Shown here: positions 1 to 10,831 of the stretch, in pieces
How positions within the stretch are numbered: position 1 is the first letter of the stretch
How the letters are laid out: each line of letters starts with the position of its first letter
Assembly: GCF_016808095.1 (NCBI RefSeq)
Contig: NC_068970.1
Coordinates: forward strand, 18,954,501-19,018,500
Direction of reading: 5' to 3'
Source of the DNA: Vigna angularis
Lineage: Eukaryota > Streptophyta > Magnoliopsida > Fabales > Fabaceae
DNA: 64,000 nucleotides
The notes under the pieces: model-generated
What the model was told of the DNA's origin: nothing
Databases searched by the model: none
Seen by the model: the letters and a program-made list of their open reading frames with translations, nothing else
Program-made: the position numbers and the translations under genes

Positions 1-2
1 TC

Positions 3-160
3 AACCTTGTTAGGTTCTACCGACTCTTAATTTTAAATTATAAAATATTATGCACAGGATGGTTCAGAGTTGCATTCAACGTTGTCAGGTTCTAACCACT
101 CTTAATTTTAAATTATAAAATATTATGTGCAGGAGGTTCAGACCTCAACTTGGTCAGGTT
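3..160. repeat. 75-bp tandem repeat, 2+ copies
   Basis: Two near-identical copies start at about 3 and 78, each with the core TTTTAAATTATAAAATATTATG. A third, truncated copy starts near 147 where the 80-bp array takes over. A similar stretch reappears after that array at about 1065, so the 80-bp array sits inside this older repeat. It is probably non-coding sequence of the retroelement at the window edge. Confidence 0.7.
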
Positions 161-175
161 ATAATGGCCGCTTGG

Positions 176-1030
176 GAGGAAGTCAGAAAAATGACTTCAA
201 AAATCCCCGCTCAACGCAGGAAGTCAGAAAAATGACTCCTGCCTCATGACCGCTCGGGAGAAGTCAGAAAAATGGCTTCAGAAATCCCCGCTCAACGCAG
301 GAAGTCAGAAAAATGACTCATGCTTCAAGCTGCTCGGGGGAAGTTAGGAAAATGGCTTCAGAAATCCCTGCTTAACGTAGGAAGTCAGAAAAATGACTCC
401 TGCCTCAAGCCGCTCGGGGGGAAGTCAGAAAAATGACTTTAATCCCCACTCAATGTAGGAAGTCAGAAAAATGACTCCTGTCTCAAGCTGGTCGGGGGAA
501 GTCAGAAAAATGGCTTCAGAAATCCCCGCTCAACGCAGGAAGTCAGAAAAATGACTTATGCCTCAAGCTGCTCGGGGGAAAGTCAGAAAAATTGCTTCAA
601 AAATCCCCGCTCAACGCAGGAAGTCAGAAAAATGACTCCTACCTCAAGCCGCTCGGGGGGAAGTAAAAAAAATGGCTTCAGAAATCCCCGCTCAGCGTAG
701 GAAGTCAGAAAAATGACTTATGCCTCAAGCCGCTTGGGGGAAAGTCAGAAAAATGGCTTCAGAAATCCCCGCTCAACGCAGGAAGTCAGAAAAATGACTT
801 CTGCCTCAAGCCGATCAGGGGGAAGTCAGAAAAATAGCTTCAGAAATCCCCGCTCAACGCAGGAAGTCAGAAAAATGACTCCTGCCTCAAGCCGCTCGGG
901 GGAAGTAAAAAAAATGGCTTCAGAAATCTCCGCTCAACGCAGGAAGTCAGAAAAATGACTCCTGCCTCAAGCCGCGCGAGGGGAAGTCAGAAAAATGGCT
1001 TCAGAAATCCTCGCTCAACGCAGGAAGTTC
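176..1030. repeat. ~80-bp tandem array, about 11 copies
   Basis: The core CTCAACGCAG (with variants) recurs near 210, 291, 370, 449, 530, 611, 691, 771, 853, 932 and 1013, a period of about 80-81 bp. Each unit has two half-units that begin GAAGTCAGAAAAATG. Each half can form a small hairpin, AGTCA-GAAAAA-TGACT. Where the period is exactly 81 bp the array is open for translation, giving a 27-residue repeating peptide at 713-958, but the frame is lost elsewhere, so it is not a gene. Arrays like this are known in the 3' untranslated regions of plant Tat/Ogre-type gypsy elements. The assignment to such an element is inference. Confidence 0.85.
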
Positions 1031-1800
1031 AAAAAAGAACTCTTATCGGTCAACTACTCAACAGGTTCAACTTTGTCAAGTTCCAATGCTTTTTCATTAT
1101 AAAAATAAATATTGAAGCGTTTACTTTATTTAAAAGCATATTTTTTGGAGTGAAAATCTCTTGCACAGGAAAAAGTGTCAAAGAGAACTCTTACCATTTT
1201 TTGTTCATTCTAAGGAAAAAATCCAAAGAGAACTCCTAGAGTTCGCCGCTTGGTACATAGAGCAATGAAAACTTAAAGCATCGAAGATAGACTGCCTAAA
1301 TACAACGTGAGTAACCTCTTTTAAAGTTCATAATAATCCCTATGCACCTCTTTCGAATAAAAGAGCTTGCTTGGGCTTGAGGGGCTTATGTACTATATGA
1401 AGTATACCGATCGAAATTGATTGTCATTAAGCAGGTACTAATAGGTCAGATTGTCTTCTACTCTACAAATATACGGCATTAATGATTAATTATTGGGTTT
1501 GATTACCTAAAATATATTGCACTAATGGTTAATCAATGGACGTTGCTATCACAAGCCTTATAAGTAGACAACTGATGTCCAGGTAAAATGATTTTGATCT
1601 ATCCTAATAAAATATAGACCTCTTTATGAAACATATCTGACTTGAGCGTCGGAGTGTCTTCTGTAGATTAACAACCCATTGGAGTGGATCGCGTTTTCAG
1701 AGAGGATTGAAGATCAAAAGAGAGCATAACAAGGAAGGACGACCGACCCTCGGACCAAATCAACCGAAACACCTAGTAAACAATGTTATTTTAGTACCTT
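1031..1800 (+). mobile_element. gypsy-like element end and LTR remnant
   Basis: A polypurine-like stretch (GGGCTTGAGGGG, about 1373) is followed by LTR-style sequence with a TATA-like TTATAAGTAG near 1558. It also has the phrase CTTGAGCGTCGGAGTG near 1641, which I associate with plant Ty3/gypsy LTRs. The stretch ends near 1790 with CCTAGTAAACA. No partner LTR is in the window, so boundaries are approximate. I read it as the 3' end of a truncated gypsy element whose untranslated repeats are the arrays at 1-1030. Confidence 0.4.
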
Positions 1801-2178
1801 TGCTAACTAGACTTGTTTTGGGAAGCCAACAAGATCTAGGTATGACCAAGATATTCATACTAAGGTGATGTCATCTTCGGCTGATGACACATTTTGATTT
1901 CATACAATGCACGAACCTTCTAGGTTGGAGATATCTTATATTCGAGAGTCTGTTATTTTGCAAAGAAAAATTCATTTCTTTGGTTATCTAACTGTTATAA
2001 GAATAAATAGTCCCTTGATCTCGATGAACTTGTTAACGAAAAAGACTTGATAAATGACATTAATGGTTGTCAAAAGTGACCGATACATGAGAAAGACAAG
2101 GGTCATGTGTTGTAACCATCGGAAAGGATCCAACGGTTCATGATTGTGTGGAGCATATGAGATATCTTCCTTTATGGC

Positions 2179-2187
2179 TATAAATAG
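2179..2187 (+). promoter_or_regulatory. TATA-like box before decayed ORF
   Basis: CTATAAATAGAGG is a close match to a plant TATA box and lies about 120 bp before the ATG of the broken frame at 2305. It could be the promoter of an LTR or of a short lost gene. Confidence 0.4.
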
Positions 2188-2304
2188 AGGTTCATTTTGT
2201 GATTGGTGACAACTTGTGTTTCTCTAAAAGACGAGATCTCTATTCTGAAATGGTGTGTTATATAACTTACTTTTTCAAGTATCGTTTTGTGTACTAATCT
2301 TGAT

Positions 2305-2613
2305 ATGTCTTCAAGTAAATCCAAGGGGGTTGATAGATTTAAGGATAGGATGAAGTCTTCAAAAAGTGTGTCATCTCCTAGCAATAATAACAATATAGAG
2401 GGTCAAAACACTTCAGTCATATAGTGGACTGAGACCGAGATGTCTTTGAGTATGTGGATAGATCCTTAGGTAAAGGAGTATTTTTCAAAATATCGATGGT
2501 CATCTACTATTCAAACTTTTTCTGAGAGTGTTTACATGCTGGAAGGGAATGTTGAAGATGATATAATTTTTGCTCGAATGGTTTGTACTATAGATAATGT
2601 TTTTTCATGGTAA
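2305..2613 (+). pseudogene. decayed small ORF, probably retroelement-encoded
   Basis: An ATG at 2305 opens a 102-codon frame that is broken only by two in-frame TAG codons (2422-2424 and 2467-2469) before a final TAA at 2611. The first 39 codons read as a polar Ser/Lys/Asn-rich leader. The later part (WSSTIQTFSESVYMLEGN) looks like ordinary protein. I do not recognise the family. The position next to LTR-like sequence suggests an N-terminal or accessory retroelement protein, such as the extra ORF before gag in Ogre-like elements. That is inference. Confidence 0.4.
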
Positions 2614-3949
2614 ATTCAATAACATGTAATCAAATGTATTTTGATATGTGGCCTACTAAAAGTAGATTTGTCAAATTAGCCCATCTTATAGGATTTGGCC
2701 ATAACTTACATGGGTTGGAGCCAAAAAAACTCACATAGTTAAAAAAATCCTTTATGAAAAAGCCTACAATGCCAAATATCCATAAAGTCCTATGGGCTAG
2801 AGCTAACTCATGAGCTTTCTTTTAACATGACTATTTTATTCCTAATAATAAATTAACATATTAGTTTCACTCTAACTTAATCATTAAGGATTTTTTTTAA
2901 CTAAATCAAATTATACAATTGTATTAACATCTAGTTTCTTATTTTTTTTAGTTCTAAGAGATTATTTGGTTTGGTGTGACTGATAATATATAGCATTTGA
3001 GTTAAAGTTGTGCTCTCGTATTCAATGATGATTCGGTTAGCTCACCTTTATTTTTGTATGTTGTATGATGATCGTATAACTCTTATTATTATATAGGAAC
3101 ACATATTCCTACAAATATACCTATTGATGACCAGAACAACAAGAAACGTGAAAGAATTACGAAAATTTTGCGATACTTAATTTTATACAATTTTGAATAA
3201 TTGTAATGAAAACTATTATGTGAAGACATTGATTATTTGTGTGTATTTTTTTTTCTCAAGTTACAAGGTAAATAAAAAATTAAGTTTTAATAAATCCGAT
3301 TTTTTTAAAAAGTATAATGTTAAGTTTTTCGTAAAATAAGAAGGCTTTATACTTGCCTGAAAGGGTGTTATATTATATATAAGAATAATCATAATTTTGA
3401 GTCATTTATCATCGTTTACATTCAATTTATTTGTGAGACTAAAAAAATAATTTTATATTCGGAAGGTTAAAATAATTAATTTTAATAAATTAGAAAAAAT
3501 TGAGAAACTAAAATAAAATTTTACTTTAATTTATGGAATTAAAAAATAACAAAAATAAGTAAAAATTAAAATCAACATCATTAGTTTAGTTATCTTTTAG
3601 ATTTTAAAAACTAAAACAACATTATTTTATTTTCAGAGGAGTGTAAGAAAAATTGACCAAAATTTAAAAATGAAACTCGTCTTCAACCCTTTCATAAATT
3701 ATGTAGGTTTAGAACACTTTTGGTTTGAAAATAACAATAATTGACTTGTTATTATTATCTTAAATTAATATTTGATGAGGAAATTAAATTAATTAAATCT
3801 GTGTGCATGACGGCATTAATTAAATGTGAGAATGCATGGTAGCATCTGATATGACAGAGTCCAGTTTCGTCTACCATTAATTTATTGCCACCAGGAAAAG
3901 CTTAAACAGTAAAAAAAAGAAAAGAAAAAAGAAAGATAAGAAAAAAAAA
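2614..3949. other. intergenic, upstream of LEA_2-type gene
   Basis: AT-rich sequence with no open frame worth reporting. The last 60 bases are a purine run (A/G-rich, about 3907-3950) directly before the CT-rich leader of the 4114 gene. The gene's promoter should lie here, but no clear TATA box can be placed. Confidence 0.6.
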
Positions 3950-4117
3950 ATGAGTAATGGCCATATCTGCCCCACCAAGTACGTTATCAAGATTCTGCTT
4001 ACACTCTTTGCGCCAACATCACACCAACCTCTCTCACTCAGACTCTTCTTCACTACTCCGCACTCTCTTTCTCTTTTTCTTATTCCTCACATCACATTCA
4101 ACAAGAGAGAAACATGA
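3950..4117 (+). promoter_or_regulatory. upstream ORF ending on the main start codon
   Basis: A 55-codon frame starts at ATG 3950 and stops with a TGA that overlaps the main ATG as ATGA (4114-4117). A second ATG at 3957 opens another frame that runs past the main start to 4166. If transcription begins upstream of 3950, these would reduce or couple translation of the main protein. If it begins in the CT-rich stretch after 4020 they are irrelevant. The transcript start is not known. Confidence 0.35.
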
Positions 4118-5238
4118 AACCCAACGACAACGTGGCAGTACTGACCAAGACAGACTCCGAGGTTAGCAGCCTCTCCCAGTCCTCACCGCCCCGCTCTCCC
4201 CGCCGGCCCGTATACTACGTCCAAAGCCCTTCCCGCGACTCCTCCCACGACGGCGAGAAGACCACCAACTCCTTCCACTCCAGCCCGCTCCAAAGCCCAT
4301 TGGGCTCTCCGCCCCACTCCCACTCCAACTCATCGCTGGGCCGCCACTCTCGTGAGTCCGCCTCCACCCGCTTCTCCGGCTCCCGCAAGAGCAGCTCCAC
4401 CAACCGCAAGGGCCCATGGAGGCCCTGGAAGGACCACTTCCACGCCATCGAGGAAGAGGGTCTCCTCGACGCCCACGACAATGCCCAACATGGCTTCCCT
4501 CGTCGCTGCTATTTCCCGGCATTCATTCTCGCCTTCCTCCTTCTCTTCTCCTTTTTCTCTCTCATTCTCTGGGCCGCAAGTCGCCCCCAAAAGCCTGCCA
4601 TTTCACTCAAGGTTAATTCTTCTAAACACACATATATATACATTTCAGTTATTAACTCTTGCAAACCAATTCATGTGTGAAATCTTTCAGAGTATAACCT
4701 TCGATCAGTTCCTGATTCAAGCGGGTGCCGATGAGTCAGGAGTTGCCACGAGCTTGGTCTCCATGAATTCATCTGTGAAGTTGACGTTTCGCAACACAGC
4801 TACATTTTTCGGGGTCCATGTCACCTCAACTCCCCTAGATCTAAATTTTTATGAACTCACTCTTGCCACTGGAACTGTAAGTTGATAATTACTTTTTTAA
4901 CATAATCATTACATTTTGTTAATGTGGGGCTTAGCTTAATTTGGTTAACGTCGCAGATGCCAAAGTTCTACCAATCTAGGAAGAGCCAAAGATCTGTTAG
5001 AGTGAGGGTGAAAGGGAGTCACATTCCACTGTACGGAGGGGGAGCGAACCTGAACACTGTGAACGGGGCACCGGAACCGGTGCCGTTGACGTTGAGCGTG
5101 ATGGTGCGGTCCAGGGCTTACGTTTTGGGGAAATTGGTGAAACCCAAGTTCCACGAGAAGATTGAGTGTTCTGTGGTTTTTGATCCGAAGAAGATGGGCG
5201 TGGCCATTTCGCTGGTCAAGAAGTGCAATTACCAGTAA
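4114..5238 (+). CDS. LEA_2-domain single-pass membrane protein (3 exons)
   Basis: Exons are 4114-4611, 4691-4876 and 4957-5238, with GT/AG introns all in phase 0, giving 321 residues. The N-terminal ~130 residues are cytosolic in style: Ser/Pro-rich, with the conserved stretches SPRRPVYYVQSPSRDS (28-43) and SPPHSHSN (65-72), then IEEEGLLD (112-119). Residues 132-155 form one strong membrane helix. The remainder (about 160-321) is a LEA_2/NDR1-HIN1-like beta domain with FFGVHVTSTPLDL and VRSRAYVLGKLVKPKF. The arrangement matches a plant family of uncharacterised LEA_2 membrane proteins (Arabidopsis At1g45688/At5g42860 type, recalled). The family is linked to plasma membrane and stress functions, but no enzyme activity is known. 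The ATG at 4114 is in the conserved family position. A possible poly(A) signal AATAAA lies at 5262. Confidence 0.92.
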
Positions 5239-8200
5239 GTCAACACCGTCATTAATTACTTAATAAACCAAACCTTAATATTTTGTTTTCAAGGGTGTGG
5301 TTGGATGCAGTCGGTGCTTCAGTTTTCAACATCTATTGTTATGTTATTTTTCAATGCTTAATATAAATTATTTTTACTTTTATTTTCTAGCTGTCTCAGT
5401 TTGTCTTTCCCATTTTCCCCCTATATAAATGTATCAGCAATCGTAGTTGCGGTAGCTGGAACAAGTAGCAAAATATTGAATTCATCAACTGATATTTTGG
5501 GCTACTTAAACCCCAAAAATGAAATAGATTGCTGGGTCAAATCATGGTTAATATATAAAATAATCCAGTTTATGTTGTTTATGATTTAAAGAATGAAGTA
5601 AATACGCTTCCCACGTTACTTACTTCACATGTAAACTTTGTGGAAGCGGGAAAAATACCTGTAAGATTTTCTTTCATTTCTTAAAGAAGATAAAGACAAA
5701 AGCTTGGATAGCACTATACATTATTATAATTTTTTTAAAAGTGATTACACTACATTATAAAGGGCGTTCAGAATAATGTTTTCAATATTTGGCCAGTTAT
5801 TGAAGTGACAAAATAGTATACCACGCTCCATTGATTTAACTAACCATGAAGATAATTTTTTTAACAAAAACCTATGTCCAAAAATTTTACAAGATTCAAA
5901 ATATTTATAAAAATATTTTTTTTTCACTTTAGAATTCCAAACTCGGGTAATTGGAATTCTGAATTTTGTTTTTGCATGAGAATGTCAATAGGTCAAAATT
6001 CATCATTAAAATCCAAATTCGTATACAACTTTTACTCTTTTTTTTATGAAAAACATTTTTGAAAAAATATTGTTATTATATAAATTAAAACCAATTTATA
6101 AGATCGAATTATTTTCTTTCATTATTTAATACTTTTACTCGAGACGGGTTTTTTATATATATTTTTGATATTATAACATATTTCTTTTTTGTTTTTTCAT
6201 TTGATGAGTGAGTGTGCCTATAGTGATATGTGGGTGCTCAAATAAAAAAAATTTGTAAGTGACATAATAAATTACAATCAATATAAATTGCGCGTATCTT
6301 GAAATCTTTGACCATTTGTAATATTTTAATGGATATTTTATTTGTATGGGCTTAAGATGACCCAACTCATCGTAATATTAAATTTTCATCCGATTTTGTA
6401 ATTAAACACATAATGTTGATTATGTCATTAATTCAATCTGATTTTGCAATAAATAGTTTGATTAGTTGAAAATACATATTGAACTATATTCAATATTTAT
6501 TATTATTCTATTACAAATTAAACTGTGGTTTAGGCATTGAAAACATGAAATGAAAATTTGTAAAAGAAATTCAGAAATCAAAACCATAATTAGATAATTA
6601 ATATGGATCAATCACGCTTTCAAATAATTAAACAATATAAAATCTTTGATAATGGCCATTATCATATATTTTTTATTATGTTTATTTTTATTTTGTATTG
6701 ATATTTTTATTATTATCCTTTTAAATAATTAAGGGTTTATTAAATAATTTTAGAAAAAATAAGTATTTTAATTTTTATTGGTACTTTTATTATTATTTGT
6801 ATAGATAATTAAGATTTTAAAAATAATCTTGGAAAAGATAAGTATTTGAATTTTATTTGTGAAATATTTTGTAGATAAGTGAAAAATTTAGAAGATTGAA
6901 AAATGTATAAAAAATTATCGATTATCATTTATAAGTACAAATTTCAGACCTAGTCTAATTCGGTTACAATTTAGAAGACAATCTTTTGGAGAATAGAAAA
7001 TTAACCTTAGGGGATAGACAAGAGGCACTCATCATCACCATTATTTTCATCATCTATCTCTTTTATAGTGTTCAAAATGTTTAAAAGTAATTAACTCTCT
7101 TATTCATTGGGATTGGATATAATGTTCATTCACTCCTTGTGATTTTTGTTATCCAGTGTACTTATTTTCCATTACTTTGTGTTCTATTTTTGTTTTTAAT
7201 TGCATAATTATTGATTGCATATTTCATGGTATCTAATTATTGAAAAAGTAATTTAGAATCTTGATTAGGATAAAATAACTAATAAATTTTGCCTTTAAAC
7301 TTAAAGTTTTATTAATTGGTCAATTTAAACATTTGACCTTAATACACTTTTGATAAAAATATTTAAGGAATTAGATATTTTATTAGTAAGGTTTAGATTT
7401 GTCTATAAGGAATTAGGACTTGTTAGCTTTTGGTATAAATGGTAGTGATATATGAGACCGAGCTCCAATGAAATCTCTATTATATATTTAATTTCATAAA
7501 TTTGATTGCTTTTTAGAATTTAGAATTTTTTATTAAAAACCAATACTTTTCAATATTTCAAAGTTCTTAACCTGAATAAATAAATAATCATAGTTATTTT
7601 GAACAAACACAAGTCTATTGAAAAAAATAATATTTGGACATTCTATTTTATTACATGTACGATTTGATACACTTACCACTATCATAACATATCTAAAGAT
7701 TGTTGAACAATTAACTTATTTAATTAATTAACCAAGTCAATTTATACAAATTAAATCACAATATCCTTTAATATAATTCATATTTAGTTAGTAAATCAAT
7801 ATTCAATTCGTTTTTTGTTTAAATTATAGTTTTAGAAATGCAAAATGATATGAAAAAAACTTAGAGAGAAAAAAAAAACAAATTCAAAATAGAAAACGAT
7901 GGGTACAAAACTCAACTTGTTTGTTAGTTGATCTTTATTCCAGGAATTGATCCTCAAATAATTAGTTCACCATTGTTCAAAAGTAGAAATCATAGCAGAA
8001 GAAAAGTAAAAAGAACATGAAAAGACAAAAATGAAAATAAAGAGGAAAGGGAGAAAAAGAGAAAAATTAAAACACATAAATTTGGTAAATGATTTCTTAT
8101 GCCTTATTTTTGGGCATAATTAAGAATTAGGAATTACATATGGCCAAAACAATGAGGAAATTTAGATGAACTAAAAATTCAAAATTAAAATAAATATGTA

Positions 8201-8297
8201 TAATGAATATAGTTTATTACTAATGGATAAAAATGTCTCAAAAACTAAAAGTAAAGCATATGAAAAATGAAATAACTGTATAATAAAGTTATAAATG

Positions 8298-8298
<1 letters not shown>
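5239..8298. other. intergenic, AT-rich
   Basis: Downstream of the LEA_2 gene. Only very short, low-complexity frames occur and none resembles a protein I know. I see no paired terminal repeats, RNA gene or second promoter. Confidence 0.6.

Positions 8299-8366
<68 letters not shown>
8299..8366. repeat. (TA)n microsatellite, ~34 repeats
   Basis: An uninterrupted TA run of about 68 bp. It creates an artificial Ile-Tyr open frame on the minus strand. It is likely to be length-polymorphic. Confidence 0.97.
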
Positions 8367-8368
<2 letters not shown>

Positions 8369-9818
8369 CATACATATATATTATACAATATATTAAGTAG
8401 TTATGATCTGATATAAAAGTATAACAATATAAAAATTAAGTTAATATAATTTAATTATTTTGAGTGATGTGTAAGAAGAAAAAATAATGAAAAATATTAA
8501 ATAGGTAGTTTAGTATAGAACTATCATTTGATTTTATTTTTTTTACAAATTATAGGCCTCAAACGCTAAACATAATTGATTGTACTTGTTATTTGTTCAT
8601 AATTTTAAAATGGAAAGAACAAGTTGATTGATCTTCTCACTCAACTAGTACTTTAATTCATTTTTTTTAATATTAATTAATAACTTGCGCTCATTATAAG
8701 AAACGATAAAATATAAGATTTATAGTAATTTTTAAAAAAAATAACATTATAAATATAAACTTAAAAATATATTTATCTTGAAAGCTATCTTGAAAGCCGG
8801 GATAGGATTAGCATTCCATGAAATCTATTCTCGGTATAGTATTAGAAATTAAAAAATTAATTAAAAGTGCATTAGGGAGTAAAAAAGGAAAGAGAGTGTA
8901 CTATATCGTACAAAGATAATTTGCGGGTCACAATTCTGTGGCCCATCTTTCACATGGACTGCTTCAACATTGCTCCAAATTAGATCATTCTCAACATTTT
9001 CTTTTCTCTGTTGATAGAGTGAATTTGGTTTCACAAATAACCTAGTTGATAATGTTATCATTCAATTATATAAAAAGCCATATTTTTCATTTTTTTTAAT
9101 TTTACTGGTAGATTTAAAAGAAATGAGTTACATTTCCCATCATGATTATAAATTATAATTCACTTTGGACAAAATAATTAAGTTTTTGTGGTTTCTTACC
9201 AGATCATGACACAAATAATCATAAAGCAAATGAACGAATAAATATTAATATCACCGATTGGAACATTTACACTTACCAATAGCATAAGTATAGTTACTAA
9301 TAATGATGTTTTATAAATAGATACATCATTAAATCGTAGAAGGTGTTAATTTAGGGTAATATACTTTCCTATATTTAATATATTAATTTGCGACAAACTA
9401 TTCTCTCAAGGAATTATTAAGAATATGAAATCAGAAGAAATAAAGCTATGAAAAAATTAAAATCAGTACAAGTAACTATATTATACCTCTTTTGTGTTTA
9501 TTAACAATATTATATGACCCATACATTTCTAATTGTAGTTTGATATTGAATTGTTATTAAAGTAAAATATATTCTTGACTGAATTAAAAAACTTGAAAAA
9601 AAAACCATGATTAATCTTTCTCTAGCAGGCATTCGGTGAGTACTTGAGGTGATTTTTATGGCTATGATTGAAATTAAAAGGAGAACATGCATGTGCTACA
9701 CTTAATATAGTGTTACGAAATTGAGGAACACGAAGGAGAATAGTGATCAATGGTACAGAATTACATGGCCCATCTTTCACATGGACCCTATTCAAGAGCC
9801 TTTTACTTGGATCAATCT
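8367..9818. other. intergenic with a dispersed duplicate
   Basis: AT-rich, with no supported gene. A 21-bp stretch at about 8938-8958 (core GGCCCATCTTTCACATGG) recurs at about 9765-9785 with weaker similarity around it. This suggests two decayed copies of one sequence. A 66-codon minus-strand frame at 8861-9061 covers the first copy; I do not recognise it. Confidence 0.5.
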
Positions 9819-9826
9819 AAATACAT

Positions 9827-10823
9827 AGGCAGTTGCTCCCTCCACTACCACCGAATACTTCCTACACCACTTCATACCAATTTTGTCTCAACATCCGTTT
9901 CACCTTCAACAGATGTTGACATCCGTCCGTTCACATATTTTATATATTAATTTATTATTTTTATTAAAAAAAAAAAATCTTCAACGGATGTGGCGACATC
10001 CGTTAACGGATTGCCACATCTGTTTTAATAAAACTTTTAAAACTATTTTGATTATTATTTAAATAATAATATATAAATTAAATTAATAATAATTATTTTA
10101 TTAAATAAAATAAAATTAATTCATAAATAATTAAGTAATAATTTTAAATTAATTAAATAATATTTATATATTAATTTAAAATATAATAAATTAAAAACTA
10201 AAAATTTAAAAAGAAAAAACTTCATAGATCCGTTTTAATAAATTTTAAAAACTATTTTATTATTTAAATAATAATGCATAAATTAAATTAATAATAATTA
10301 TTTTATTAAATAAAATAAAATTAATTTATAATTAATTAAATAATAATTTTAAAAAAATTAAATAATATTTACATATTAATTTAAAATATAATAAAATAAA
10401 AAACTAAAAACTTTAAAAAGATAAAAACTTTACGGATATCACCACATCCGTATCTGTTTTAATAAATTTTTAAAAAGTATTTTAATTATTATTTAAAATA
10501 ATAATACATAAATTAAATTAATTATAATTATTTTATTAAATAAAGAAAAATTAATTTATAAGTAATTAAGTAATAATTTTAAAAAAATTAAATAATATTT
10601 ATATATTAATTTAAAAACTTAAAAAAACTAAAAACTTAAAAAAAAAAAAACTAAACGGATGTGGCACATCTGTTGAAGAATTTTTTCTTCAACAGATGTC
10701 GACATCCGTTCAAGAGAAAAGGAGGAGGTGTAAGATATTTTAAAATATAAAAGATAGTTTTAGAATTTAAAAAAGTTGTGGTAGTACAATAAGCAATGTG
10801 TGGTGGTGTAGGGAGTAACCCTC
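9827..10823. mobile_element. non-autonomous hAT-like element
   Basis: The segment is flanked by a perfect 8-bp direct repeat AAATACAT (9819-9826 and 10824-10831), the duplication size typical of hAT elements. The ends are imperfect inverted repeats: the left reads GTTGCTCCCTCCACTACCAC and the right, reversed, reads GTTACTCCCTACACCACCAC. No transposase frame is present. The interior is AT-rich and carries three tandem units plus several ACGGATGT/ACATCCGT inverted pairs. The superfamily call rests on duplication length only. Confidence 0.7.
10021..10660. repeat. three ~210-224-bp tandem units inside the hAT-like element
   Basis: Units begin at about 10021, 10231 and 10455 with [T/C]GTTTTAATAAA. 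Each continues through the same AT-rich order (AATTAAATTAATNATAATTA, then AATAATATTTATATATTAAT) and closes with ACTAAAAACTT-type sequence and a GGAT/ATCCG motif. The copies are diverged by scattered substitutions and small indels, so the amplification is not recent. Confidence 0.8.
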
Positions 10824-10831
10824 AAATACAT

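Noticed and set aside
4163..4616. Antisense and alternate-frame ORFs over exon 1 of the LEA_2 gene
   Set aside because: GC-rich shadows of a real exon.
8171..8371. 66-codon minus-strand frame
   Set aside because: Mostly translation of the TA microsatellite.
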